Positions 26,201-34,753 of a stretch of 64,000 bases of DNA are shown one piece after another. Each line of letters opens with the position of its first letter. Position 1 is the first letter of the stretch. A model generated the notes under the pieces. It ran no database searches. It was not told the DNA's origin and saw nothing but the letters and a program-made list of their open reading frames with translations. Made by a program: the position numbers and the translations under genes. Source of the stretch: Deltaproteobacteria bacterium (lineage in GTDB: Bacteria; Desulfobacterota; Desulfobacteria; Desulfobacterales; SURF-15); NCBI GenBank assembly GCA_019309565.1, contig JAFDFZ010000014.1, positions 1 to 64,000 on the forward strand. The letters are read 5' to 3'.

Positions 26201-26311
26201 TGTAACGCCCGCAAATCGTGACTTTACCCTCAAGGAGCTTAAAGCCGGAAGCAGAGTCTGGTGTTAGTCAGCCGTCCTGCTAATCAGCAATTTGATTCAG
26301 TGAAAACCGCC

Positions 26312-26644
26312 TCAGGCCGTTATGTTCAGTTTGTTCAGGATGCAGTCAATATATCGAATCAGCCAGTTGCGCTGGCTGTCTGTTGCATAATCGATACAAC
26401 TGCATCTTACCCTGTATTGGGTTCTTACCAGTAACTCACAACACAGACGGTCTGGTTTGAGATCCACCATAAAATAAAGCGGCTGGCATTGAGTATGCAC
26501 AGCCTGCTTTTGGGTAAGCAAATCCGGCTCAATGGGAATCCAATAGATCCCATCAATACCACCGGCTCCAAGATTATCATTAAAGTATCTCTTTATTTTT
26601 TCGTAATCTTCGGTCCTAAGTTCATCGATCACATATTGTTTCAT
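26312..26644 (-). CDS. Small conserved-looking protein of unknown function
   Basis: 110-aa soluble protein beginning KQYVIDELRTEDYEKI, with five cysteines, including CCELL and RCSCID, and the segment GIDGIYWIPIE. I do not recognise the family. The composition and the long open frame on a single strand support a real gene, but no strong ribosome site precedes ATG 26644. It lies 112 bp upstream of plsC on the same strand. Confidence 0.6.
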   Translation of the reverse strand: MKQYVIDELRTEDYEKIKRYFNDNLGAGGIDGIYWIPIEPDLLTQKQAVHTQCQPLYFMVDLKPDRLCCELLVRTQYRVRCSCIDYATDSQRNWLIRYIDCILNKLNITA

Positions 26645-26982
26645 GTTGTATAAAAATACCACAAGTTATAAAGGTTATCAAGATTGCATACAACTCATCA
26701 ACGATTCTAGGTGACCTGGGTTGGTGTCTTCCCCCATTGCCTCCGCGCCTTACCATTGCCCCTCTATATTGGGTGTTTTTTATACAGTTTTGATGGTTTC
26801 AATGGTTTAACCGGGTATTTTGTAAACAATTTCATATTGGTTTGGGGTTTTGCTGTAGATCAAAAAAATAATCTATATTCAAAGGCTTATGAACATATAC
26901 CAAAAATTTCTGCTTCCGTGGCATACTCATTGCTTGTGCAAAAGCGTTGTTGCATATTTAAAATAAAGAAGGAAATACCAAT
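26645..26982. other. Intergenic region with no clear gene
   Basis: A 338-bp stretch between divergent genes. An open frame on the plus strand (26711-26986) has a non-protein-like composition and overlaps the next start, so it is not called. The region should hold promoters for both neighbours, but no convincing -35/-10 pair was found. Confidence 0.5.
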
Positions 26983-27861
26983 ATGAACATAAGGCGAATC
27001 ACTTCATTAACGGCTCTGTTGTCTTTTACCATCATCCTGATAAGCAGCTTCATTCTCTATATAGTCCCACAAGGGCGAATCGCCTACTGGGCGGATTGGC
27101 GGCTTTGGGGGTTGAGCAAGGAACAATGGACCAACATTCACATGATAAACGGGCTGCTTTTCCTTATCTCGATCTTTCTTCATATTTATTACAACTGGAA
27201 CCCGATTATGACATATTTAAAAAACAGGGCAAAGCAACTGAAAATCTTTACCCGAGAATTCAATGTGGCACTTCTACTTACGGCTCTATTTACCATAGGA
27301 ACTTACTTCGCAATGCCGCCCTTTCAGTGGGTGATAGATTTAAGCGACACCATTAAAGAGGCTGCTGCCAAGAAATACGGCGAGCCTCCGTACGGGCATG
27401 CAGAACTGTCCTCTTTGCGAACTCTTGCCAAAAGGCAGGGATTCGATCTCATCGATGCCAAGGAGCGGCTTAAGAAAGCCGGGATACGATTCGAAAATGA
27501 AAATCAGAAGATAAAGGATGTGGCCCGCTTAAACGGGATATCCCCCCAGCAGGTATATCTTGCGATGAAGCCTGAGAGGAAGGTGAAATTAATCGCCGCA
27601 TCTCCGGCCTCTTACACTCCATTTCTATCATCGACAGGTAAAAATTCCTCTGCTGCAGACTCGGCCTTAGAGGGTCAAAAACCCATTGGGCTCGGCAAGA
27701 TGACGATCACCGAAGTTTGTGCTAAATATAATCTAAATTTACAAACGGCATTGAAGAACCTGGCAGATGCCGGCATACAAGCAACCCCCGAAGATAAGAT
27801 GAAAAAAACAGCGGAGAGACACGATACCACCCCCTTTGATCTTTTAGAGGCAATGAGGTAA
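26983..27861 (+). CDS. DUF4405 membrane protein with soluble C-terminal part
   Basis: 292-aa protein. Three hydrophobic segments in the first 125 residues carry histidines in NIHMINGLLFLISIFLHIYYNW, which resembles the b-type cytochrome-like pattern of DUF4405 proteins. Residues 125-292 are soluble and contain two related blocks (AKRQGFDLIDAKERLKKAGI and CAKYNLNLQTALKNLADAGI), an internal repeat. The AGGA site before ATG 26983 supports the start. Possibly an electron-transfer or sensor membrane protein; haem binding is inference. Confidence 0.75.
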   Translation: MNIRRITSLTALLSFTIILISSFILYIVPQGRIAYWADWRLWGLSKEQWTNIHMINGLLFLISIFLHIYYNWNPIMTYLKNRAKQLKIFTREFNVALLLTALFTIGTYFAMPPFQWVIDLSDTIKEAAAKKYGEPPYGHAELSSLRTLAKRQGFDLIDAKERLKKAGIRFENENQKIKDVARLNGISPQQVYLAMKPERKVKLIAASPASYTPFLSSTGKNSSAADSALEGQKPIGLGKMTITEVCAKYNLNLQTALKNLADAGIQATPEDKMKKTAERHDTTPFDLLEAMR

Positions 27862-27950
27862 ATGTGATTGAAACTGCGCATCAAGTCATGTCATACTTGC
27901 TTTGTCATAACATTTTGGCCTTTTGAAAAACCACGGCTATGGATTGTATG

Positions 27951-28021
27951 GTCCTGCTACCGGTGAGATTTTTGTTTGGAACCGGGAAATAAGGGAATCT
28001 CACCGGTGCGGGACATTTTTT
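27951..28021 (+). terminator. Long hairpin with T-run (probable intrinsic terminator)
   Basis: ACCGGTGAGATT (27959-27970) pairs perfectly with AATCTCACCGGT (27996-28007). GTCC (27951-27954) and GGAC (28011-28014) extend the stem, and a T-run follows at 28016-28021. It lies 90 bp after the DUF4405 gene and ends 27 bp before the ribosome site of the next gene. Confidence 0.7.
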
Positions 28022-28065
28022 CAAAAAGCTAATTGGTGCGTTTTCTCAAAGGAGGTCCAACACCG

Positions 28066-29226
28066 ATGGATTTCAGGGCATTGGTTCGAAAGCATAAAGA
28101 TCTAATTGTCCAAACACGCCGGGAGCTGCATCGTATCCCGGAACCGGCCTATACTGAAAAAAAGACATCTGTATATATCGTCGATTTCCTGAAAAAAGAA
28201 GGCCTGGCCGTTAAATGTGGTATCGCCAAATACGGTGTTGTCGGTCTTCTTGATACAAAAAAGTCGGGTAAAACGGTGATGCTGCGGGCCGATATGGATG
28301 CCCTTGCTGTTGATGAGGAAACCAATCTGCCATTTGCTTCCACTCATAAGGGGGCTATGCATGCCTGCGGGCACGATGCCCACATGGCCATGGTTCTTGG
28401 CTCCGCAAGGATTCTCAACGAAATTAAGAAACACCTCAAAGGCACCATAAAGTTCGTTTTTCAACCTGCAGAGGAAGGGCCCGGTGGGGCGAAACCAATG
28501 ATCGAAGAAGGGATCATGGACAACCCGAAAGTGGATTACTGCTTTGGCTGCCATGTTTGGCCGGGTATTCCAGAAGGTTACATCGGCGTGAGAGACGGGC
28601 CGGTGATGGCTGCGATGGATCGTTTTGATCTAAGAATAATCGGAAAGGGAGGCCATGGAGCCATGCCTCACCTGTGTGTGGATGCCCTGGAGGTGGGAAC
28701 GCAGGTAGTAAATGCTCTTCAGAGGATAACCAGCCGGCATATGAATCCCTTGCAGCCGACGGTGGTCTCTGTCTGTAGCTTTCACGCAGGTACAACCTTC
28801 AATGTTATTCCGGCAGAAGCGAAGTTGTCCGGCACCACACGAACTTTCGACAGAAATGTTTGGCTCTCCTGGCCCCAGAGGCTGGAAAGAATCATAAACG
28901 GTATCTGCAAGGCTATGGATGCCACCTATGAGCTTGATTTTAAGCAAGGGTACCCTCCCACGGTAAATCACGCTGGGATGGCTCAAGTGGTGCGGGATTG
29001 TGCATCACTGGTTGTCGGCAAAGACCGCGTCATTGAACCGGAGCCTACCATGGGAGGGGAGGATATGTCCTTTTTCCTGGAGAAGACAGAGGGATGTTTC
29101 TTTTTTCTTGGCGTCGGCAAACAGGGAGCGGCTCCCATTCACAATCCGAAATTTGACTTTAATGAAGATATACTTCTAAAAGGAGTGGAAACCTATTGCC
29201 GAATAATTTGGGAACTGTTAGGGTAG
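28066..29226 (+). CDS. M20-family amidohydrolase (N-acyl amino acid / IAA-amino acid hydrolase type)
   Basis: 386-aa cytosolic metallohydrolase. The two-metal centre is represented by HACGHDAHMAM, FQPAEEGPGGAKPMIEEG and the later H in GCHVWPG; GKGGHGAMPH starts the dimerisation domain and GGEDMSFFLEKTEG supplies the C-terminal metal region. It hydrolyses amide bonds of N-acylated amino acids or related compounds. ATG 28066 stands behind AAAGGAGGT. Neighbours downstream are the transglutaminase-like and radical SAM genes on the same strand. Confidence 0.9.
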   Translation: MDFRALVRKHKDLIVQTRRELHRIPEPAYTEKKTSVYIVDFLKKEGLAVKCGIAKYGVVGLLDTKKSGKTVMLRADMDALAVDEETNLPFASTHKGAMHACGHDAHMAMVLGSARILNEIKKHLKGTIKFVFQPAEEGPGGAKPMIEEGIMDNPKVDYCFGCHVWPGIPEGYIGVRDGPVMAAMDRFDLRIIGKGGHGAMPHLCVDALEVGTQVVNALQRITSRHMNPLQPTVVSVCSFHAGTTFNVIPAEAKLSGTTRTFDRNVWLSWPQRLERIINGICKAMDATYELDFKQGYPPTVNHAGMAQVVRDCASLVVGKDRVIEPEPTMGGEDMSFFLEKTEGCFFFLGVGKQGAAPIHNPKFDFNEDILLKGVETYCRIIWELLG

Positions 29227-29383
29227 ATCAACCAATCATTTCTTTCTTTTTTTCTGATATGCATTATATTTTCGCTGCTAGCGATTAAAATAGCAGGGAT
29301 AAATGAACGGTAGTTCATAGTAAAATGACAAGTTTCCATTATTGTTTTATGCTACTGTTGCATTTAACTTCCAGGCGGTAGAG

Positions 29384-30085
29384 ATGAACCCACGCCTTGA
29401 GATGTACCTCTTGCCTACTGCTATCATCGACAGTGATCATGAGTCGATCATCCAATTTGCAAGGAAAACCGTTGGTACCATAAAAGATTCGCCGGTTGAA
29501 TCGGCGGTAAAACTCTATTATGCAGTACGGGATGGAATATGGTACGATCCGTATTCACCATTCCATTTGCCGGAACACTACCGTGCCAGTGAGATTTTGA
29601 AAAAGGGCCGGGGTTACTGTGTTGCCAAGGCCACATTGCTGTGTGCTCTTGGAAGAGCATTGGACATTCCTTCCCGGGTAGGCTTTGCTACGGTTAGAAA
29701 CCATCTGGCAACCCGTCAGCTCATTGAGTATATCGGATCGGACCGATTCGTATATCACGGTTACACTGAATTTTACCTGGATGGTAAATGGGTGAAGGCA
29801 ACCCCTGCCTTTAACATAGAACTATGCAGGCGCCATCAGGTGCCGCCGCTTGATTTTAATGGTCGGGAAGATTCCATTTTTCAGCCCTATAATTTAGAGA
29901 AAAAACGATTTATGGAGTACATTGAAGATCATGGAAGTTATGCGGATATTCCGGTGAACATAATCGTTGCGGCATGGAAAAAGGAGTACGGGAAAAATAG
30001 AGTTGAGAGATGGATTGCAGCCTTTGAAGCATCTGGTGGCGAGTTGAAGCGGGACTTCGGCAGGGAGGAGGTTTTAAAAGAATAG
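29384..30085 (+). CDS. Transglutaminase-like (cysteine protease fold) protein
   Basis: 233-aa soluble protein with a transglutaminase core: cysteine C79 in GRGYCVAKATLLCALGRALG-like context (GYCVAKA seen directly) and histidine H125 in YHGYTEFYLDGKW. The usual third residue, aspartate in DPT, is replaced by TPAFN after KAT, so catalysis may be non-canonical. ATG 29384 is chosen because it begins the conserved part. Members act as peptidases, amidases or cross-linkers; no substrate is evident. It sits between the amidohydrolase and radical SAM genes. Confidence 0.8.
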   Translation: MNPRLEMYLLPTAIIDSDHESIIQFARKTVGTIKDSPVESAVKLYYAVRDGIWYDPYSPFHLPEHYRASEILKKGRGYCVAKATLLCALGRALDIPSRVGFATVRNHLATRQLIEYIGSDRFVYHGYTEFYLDGKWVKATPAFNIELCRRHQVPPLDFNGREDSIFQPYNLEKKRFMEYIEDHGSYADIPVNIIVAAWKKEYGKNRVERWIAAFEASGGELKRDFGREEVLKE

Positions 30086-30119
30086 CAACCATTCTTTTAG
30101 CCGTAAGGAGATTTTTCAT

Positions 30120-31166
30120 ATGAAAATCTCAAGGCGCCAGTTCATCAAACAATCCCTGTTGTTGGGAAGCTCGCTGTTTGTCGCCCCCGGTTGTCTCAGC
30201 GCCTCTTTTAAAGAAAAACAAAAGTGGGTGCCTGCTTATGCCATATTGGAACAACAGGGGCGACTTAAAGAGCGTATCGAGGAGGCCTATGCCATCTTCG
30301 AGGAGTGCCGGCTCTGTCCCCGTGAATGCGGTGTAAACCGGCTCAGGGGTGAGCGCGGTTTTTGCCGGGCACCGTCTGAGGTCATGGTTTACGTGGCACA
30401 ACCACACTTCGGAGAGGAGATATCGCTGGTGGGTCACGGCGGATCAGGTACGATCTTTTTTTCAAACTGCAACCTTCGCTGTGTGTTCTGTCAAAATTGG
30501 CCCATCGCCCACCGGGGCGAGGGAAAACAGATAACAGACGATGCGCTTTCAGATATGATGCTGTTTCTACAAAGAATCGGCTGCCATAATATTAATCTGG
30601 TCACCCCAACCCATGTGATGCCCAACATCCTAAATGCAACACGAATTGCATATCAAAAGGGGCTGAAGATTCCTCTTGTCTACAATACTAGCGGCTATGA
30701 ACGTGTTGAAATTGTTAAGATTTTGGACCAGATCGTTGATATTTATCTTCCGGACATGAAATACACGGATCCTGAGAAAGCGGCTTTGTACTCGGCCGAG
30801 GCATCGGATTATCCGGAAGTGACCCAAAAGGCGATCCTTGAAATGCATCGACAGGTTGGCCTGCATACCGTTGATGATGACGGTATTGCATTGAAGGGGT
30901 TGATGATACGGCATTTGGTCATGCCAAATGGCGTTGCCGGTACCGAAAAATTCGTCAAGTGGGTGGCTGAAGCTCTTCCCAAATCAACATATGTCAACAT
31001 CATGGCTCAGTATCATGTGGATTACCGGGCTTTCGAATTCCCTGAAATTGCCAGAGGAATAACAGCGGAAGAATTTTTGCAGGCCATGAAATGGGCGGAA
31101 GAATACGGGCTTACAAACCTCGATCCCCGGTCAAAAAGAATCCAGGACTTTTACTTGCGCTCTTAG
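30120..31166 (+). CDS. PflA/PflX-like radical SAM protein with twin-arginine signal
   Basis: 348-aa radical SAM protein. The cluster motif is C117-x3-C121-x2-C124 in SNCNLRCVFCQNW. A second cysteine set, C63, C66, C70 and C82 (ECRLCPREC and FCRAP), precedes it, as in PflX-like (COG1313) proteins. Unusually, the N-terminus is a Tat-type signal: S-R-R-Q-F-I-K followed by LLLGSSLFVAPGC, with a cysteine at 25 that could be lipidated. Radical SAM chemistry needs SAM and reducing power, which are cytosolic. ATG 30120 has AAGGAG 9 bases upstream. The stop abuts convergent tyrA. Confidence 0.85.
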   Translation: MKISRRQFIKQSLLLGSSLFVAPGCLSASFKEKQKWVPAYAILEQQGRLKERIEEAYAIFEECRLCPRECGVNRLRGERGFCRAPSEVMVYVAQPHFGEEISLVGHGGSGTIFFSNCNLRCVFCQNWPIAHRGEGKQITDDALSDMMLFLQRIGCHNINLVTPTHVMPNILNATRIAYQKGLKIPLVYNTSGYERVEIVKILDQIVDIYLPDMKYTDPEKAALYSAEASDYPEVTQKAILEMHRQVGLHTVDDDGIALKGLMIRHLVMPNGVAGTEKFVKWVAEALPKSTYVNIMAQYHVDYRAFEFPEIARGITAEEFLQAMKWAEEYGLTNLDPRSKRIQDFYLRS

Positions 31167-32351
31167 TTAAAACCGCTCGATCAATTTATCGATCAAGTAC
31201 GTGCTTTCCCGCATGGCTTGCTCGCTGAACGGGCCGAACCATTCAGCGATCTTCCTGAATGCCTCGCAAAAAGCATCCTTGTCCCCATTTTCTATCATTT
31301 CAAGGTTTTCATTGATGGATGCAAGATAGTCTTTCAGCAGGTTCAACCGCTTAGGGGAGGCGAAAATGATTTCCGCATAAAGCGAAGGGTCCTGGTTGAA
31401 AAGCCTGCCAACCATTCCCAGCTCCAACCGATAGATCGGGCTTGAGAATTCCAGTGTACGCTGTAAATCGACTCGTTTTCGGCAAAGAAACTGACCAAAG
31501 GCGAACGTGGCGAAATGCCGCAGGCTTTGTACGATATCCATGATCTCATCATGCTCCCGGGCGCTTGATTTCACAACTATGCTACCCCAGGACGTAAACT
31601 GGTCGATCAACCACTGGCATGCAGAGGGGTTTCTGCCTAAGGTAGCTACAATGATCTGCTTGTCCATGGTTGAGGTTGTCGGGCCGAACAGTGGATGTAA
31701 ACCGATCACCGGTCCCTGATGGGCCTTAAGCATGGCCTCCATCGGGGGGCCCTTTATGCTTGTTATATCGGCTAAGACACAGTCAGAAGAAAGATATGGT
31801 CCAAGTTTTGAAATGACATCCACGGTAGTTTCAATGGGCACACAGATCAGAGCCAGGTTAGCACCGCTGCACAGCTCTTTTGCCCGCTGCCAATCTTTAC
31901 GATCCAGTACCCGGACGCGATAGGCCGCATCCTGAAACCAACGACGAAAATATCGCCCCATGCTTCCGTTGCCTCCGACAATCAGCACGGTCGATCCAGC
32001 TCGAATACCCTTTCCTGCCATGTAGGCAGCTTGCTCGGTTCTTGATTTACGAAGGATCAATCTGAAAAGCTCTTCCAGATAATCCGGATCGAGCCCGGCC
32101 TTTCGGGCTTGATCCCGTCTTTGCGTTATGAGATTTTCCTCTCTGGCCGGATGGTAGACCGGCAATTGATGAGCTTTTTTCAGAGCCACTACCTGTTCAA
32201 TCTTTTTCTGCCGCTCGATCAGCAGAGAGACGATCTTCTGATCAATGGCATCGACGTCATAGCGCAGGCGCTTAAGTTTTTTTTCAGCACTTTCTTCGGC
32301 CATGTGCACGGGGGATTTGGAATGTTTTTGTTTTGTTTCCATTGTTATCAT
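31167..32351 (-). CDS. tyrA: Chorismate mutase-prephenate dehydrogenase (TyrA)
   Basis: 394-aa bifunctional enzyme of tyrosine biosynthesis. About residues 25-115 form an AroQ-type chorismate mutase (LRYDVDAIDQKIVSLLIERQ, with catalytic-side lysine in VVALKKAH). From about 120 a prephenate dehydrogenase follows, with VLIVGGNGSMGRYF as the NAD site and GLHPLFGPTTSTMDKQII. This domain order matches the E. coli T-protein. Start ATG 32351 or 32342; neither has a strong ribosome site. It ends against the convergent radical SAM gene with no intergenic gap. Confidence 0.9.
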   Translation of the reverse strand: MITMETKQKHSKSPVHMAEESAEKKLKRLRYDVDAIDQKIVSLLIERQKKIEQVVALKKAHQLPVYHPAREENLITQRRDQARKAGLDPDYLEELFRLILRKSRTEQAAYMAGKGIRAGSTVLIVGGNGSMGRYFRRWFQDAAYRVRVLDRKDWQRAKELCSGANLALICVPIETTVDVISKLGPYLSSDCVLADITSIKGPPMEAMLKAHQGPVIGLHPLFGPTTSTMDKQIIVATLGRNPSACQWLIDQFTSWGSIVVKSSAREHDEIMDIVQSLRHFATFAFGQFLCRKRVDLQRTLEFSSPIYRLELGMVGRLFNQDPSLYAEIIFASPKRLNLLKDYLASINENLEMIENGDKDAFCEAFRKIAEWFGPFSEQAMRESTYLIDKLIERF

Positions 32352-32827
32352 AAATATAGTATTTTCGATTCGAAAACAAGTTCCAGAAACAGCCGCAAAT
32401 AATTCTCTGTAAAATTCAGACCATGAGCTGTAATTATTGCATTTTGAAGTGTAGCTTGTTTTCAGCGAATCAGTGCGCCTTACATCCAGCAGGCTGAAGG
32501 ATGTAGCTTAATTGGGAAAAAAACAGAACTCAAGTTTCGCACCCTATTTTATTGTAAAACCGCCAATGGTTTTTTAAGGCGAATGAAATTTTAGGCAAAC
32601 CTCTTGAATTTTTTCTCTGGTACCGATAAAAAATGTATTACTTCTTTAGGTAAATCGGCTGCTTTACAAAACGCACGCCAAATGAGAGTTGCCTGACAAA
32701 GTAGCTATTGTTTTTTTGTTTAAGAAACAGAATGTGCGGGTTCCGCAGAAGGGATTTCGGTTTTTTTCTGTAAGAAGGCTGCGGGGGATGTTTCCACGGT
32801 GCTGAATATAAGAGGGTTTTTTTCATT
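32352..32827. other. Divergent intergenic region, 476 bp
   Basis: Lies between divergent tyrA and the kinase gene and should contain both promoters. The only structure seen is TACATCC (32481-32487) pairing with GGATGTA (32499-32505). No gene is supported; the open frame on the minus strand at 32638-32904 is antisense to the kinase start and not credible. Confidence 0.5.
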
Positions 32828-33484
32828 ATGCGCCTTTCATTGATTGGCATGTCCGGTTCCGGTAAATCGCACTGGAGTAAAAAACTGGTCGAAGATGGTT
32901 TCAAAGCATTTTATTGTGACGACATGATCGAGCAGAGGCTCGCATGTGAACTGAACGGACCCGATGGCCGGCGACTGGAAGTCGGGCAATGGATGGGATT
33001 CCCATATGAGGACGGTTACAGGAGGCGGGAATCGAAATATTTATCCTATGAAAAATCCGTTCTTGCCGACATCTTATCTATGATAGACAATTTCGGTGGA
33101 ACATCATGGAGCAACCTGGTTATCGATACCACGGGCAGCGTCATTTACGTTGGAGACGAAATATTAACGAACCTTCGAAGGCTCACCACAGTGGTGCATC
33201 TTGAAACACCTCCTGAGGTTCAGGATCAAATGCTTGCAGCATATTTAGAAAACAGGCGACCGGTATTGTGGAGAAATTTTTTCAACAAAGACCCCGATGA
33301 AACCAACGATGCGGCACTTGCCCGATGCTACAGCTTGCTGCTATCCCGCCGAGAACGGTTATACCGCCAATGGGCGGATATAACCATTGATTATGCCACC
33401 CACAGTAAAAAAGAACTGTCCTCGGGCGAATTCATAGAAATGATAATCGATCGGTATGGAAAGCTAATGCGGTATAAGAAATAG
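32828..33484 (+). CDS. Shikimate kinase-like P-loop nucleotide-binding protein
   Basis: 218-aa protein with Walker A GMSGSGKSHW (residues 7-16) at the N-terminus and an YCDDMIEQRL segment where shikimate kinases bind substrate. The middle (VIDTTGSVIY, TTVVHLETPPE) fits a P-loop kinase core, and GRRLEVGQWMGFPYEDGYRRRE is an insertion not typical of AroK. The lid arginines are not obvious. It may be a kinase on a small molecule; shikimate itself is doubtful although tyrA is divergently adjacent. Confidence 0.7.
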   Translation: MRLSLIGMSGSGKSHWSKKLVEDGFKAFYCDDMIEQRLACELNGPDGRRLEVGQWMGFPYEDGYRRRESKYLSYEKSVLADILSMIDNFGGTSWSNLVIDTTGSVIYVGDEILTNLRRLTTVVHLETPPEVQDQMLAAYLENRRPVLWRNFFNKDPDETNDAALARCYSLLLSRRERLYRQWADITIDYATHSKKELSSGEFIEMIIDRYGKLMRYKK

Positions 33485-33554
33485 GCGCAAATTTCTGTTG
33501 TTGATAAATGATGCGTACAAGACATTTTATTATGTGATATATGTAACTAGGAGG

Positions 33555-33722
33555 TAAAGTTAAGGAATTTGGTCTATTTAAAATGAAAGAGCGAAGCGAC
33601 ACCTTAACTTTAGGCACTTTAGATCACTTTACCCACTTACAACTGAGTTCTTACCTCAGCTGCCTTTAAAGGGGCCACTTTTTCCGGATAAACTTCTGGG
33701 AAAAGCGTAGTCACTTACAACT
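33555..33722. repeat. Copy 2 of the dispersed intergenic hairpin repeat
   Basis: TAAAGTTAAGG (33555-33565) pairs with CCTTAACTTTA (33602-33612); the 58-bp core matches 6959-7018 apart from a 2-bp gap and one substitution. A 19-bp block (33668-33686) is identical to 7051-7069. CACTTACAACT occurs directly repeated at 33634-33644 and 33712-33722. The repeat ends just before the AAAGGAGA ribosome site of the HAD gene, so it may provide or affect that gene's leader. Confidence 0.85.
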
Positions 33723-33736
33723 AAAGGAGAATCCTC

Positions 33737-34207
33737 TTGATAGAGATAAAGATTCCAGGTTACTGCGATTTGCATCTCGAACACCTGGTGCTGGATTATA
33801 ACGGCACCCTGGCCTGTGACGGAGAGTTGTTTGATGGTGTCAGAGAATGTCTGACGGCACTGTCTGAGTTACTTGAAATTCATGTGTTGACGGCCGATAC
33901 CTTCGGCAAAGTCAGATCCCGGATAAAAGGGATCCCTTGCAGGCTGTCTATCCTTTCAAAGGAAAATCAGGATCTGGGCAAACTTGAATATGTGAAAAAC
34001 CTGGGTCTTTCTCGCAGCGTTTGCATTGGAAACGGGCGCAACGATCGATTGATGCTTAAGGAATCGGCTCTGGGAATAGCAGTTGTCTTAAAAGAAGGTG
34101 CGGCTGCAGAAACACTGGCGGCCGCTGACGTGGTGTGTCCGAGTATCGTTTCAGCCCTTGAATTGCTGCAGCATCCTATGCGGCTTGTCGCAACGCTGCG
34201 ATCCTGA
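33737..34207 (+). CDS. HAD-superfamily protein (soluble P-type ATPase-like, COG4087)
   Basis: 156-aa protein. Motif I is DYNGTLA, where the second catalytic aspartate is replaced by asparagine as in some soluble P-type ATPase-like HAD proteins; CIGNGRNDRLMLKESALGIAV holds motifs III/IV (GNGRND). The start is TTG 33737, six bases after AAAGGAGA. A phosphatase or phosphoryl-transfer role is likely, substrate unknown. It lies 18 bp before the GIY-YIG gene. Confidence 0.78.
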   Translation: MIEIKIPGYCDLHLEHLVLDYNGTLACDGELFDGVRECLTALSELLEIHVLTADTFGKVRSRIKGIPCRLSILSKENQDLGKLEYVKNLGLSRSVCIGNGRNDRLMLKESALGIAVVLKEGAAAETLAAADVVCPSIVSALELLQHPMRLVATLRS

Positions 34208-34225
34208 TTTGATAGCGGAGGTTCA

Positions 34226-34687
34226 TTGCAGGGCAAACTCGACGACAACCATGGGGTTTATGCGCTCATCCTGCACATTGCCTGCGATCGTATGATACGG
34301 ATCGGAAAGCTGGGTGATCAGCGATTTAAACGCGGCTATTATGTATATGTTGGAAGTGCATCAGCCCCCGGTGGGTTGGCCGCCAGGGTGGGATATCATG
34401 TCAAAAAGGCGGATCGGCCGCATTGGCATATCGATTATCTTAAAGAAGTGGCGGAAATAAGGGAAGTGTGGTTTTCCCGTTCAAAGCCTGTAATGGAACA
34501 CGTATGGGCAGGTGCTGCACAGAGAATTTCGGGCATGCATACACCGGTGAAAGGTTTTGGATCCAGCGATTGCCGCTGCTTATCCCATCTTGCTTATTTT
34601 TCAAGAAAACCAAACTGTCGTCTTTTTGAAACGTATCTTAAACGAAGCGGATATACACAACAGGTGAAAGCGGTTTTCTGCTTTTAA
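34226..34687 (+). CDS. GIY-YIG / DUF123-type nuclease-fold protein
   Basis: 153-aa protein of the DUF123 family, found alone or fused to endonuclease III. The core includes GVYALIL near the N-terminus, RGYYVYVGSAS (the YIG-like part), RVGYHVKKADRPHWHIDYL and SDCRCLSHLAYF. Arginine and histidine residues of the GIY-YIG active region are present, but nuclease activity of DUF123 has not been established by me. TTG 34226 follows GCGGAGG. Possibly co-transcribed with the HAD gene upstream. Confidence 0.75.
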   Translation: MQGKLDDNHGVYALILHIACDRMIRIGKLGDQRFKRGYYVYVGSASAPGGLAARVGYHVKKADRPHWHIDYLKEVAEIREVWFSRSKPVMEHVWAGAAQRISGMHTPVKGFGSSDCRCLSHLAYFSRKPNCRLFETYLKRSGYTQQVKAVFCF

Positions 34688-34753
34688 ACCTTATGGTATT
34701 GACAAAGGTATTTATCTTTTGTAACTAAAAATAAACAACGATTTTAAGGAAAA

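Noticed and set aside
26711-26986. Plus-strand open frame before the DUF4405 gene
   Set aside because: Composition is unlike a protein, there is no ribosome site, and it overlaps the well-supported start at 26983.
32481-32505. Seven-pair stem in the tyrA-kinase intergenic region as a riboswitch
   Set aside because: A single short stem with no terminator, antiterminator or known aptamer pattern.
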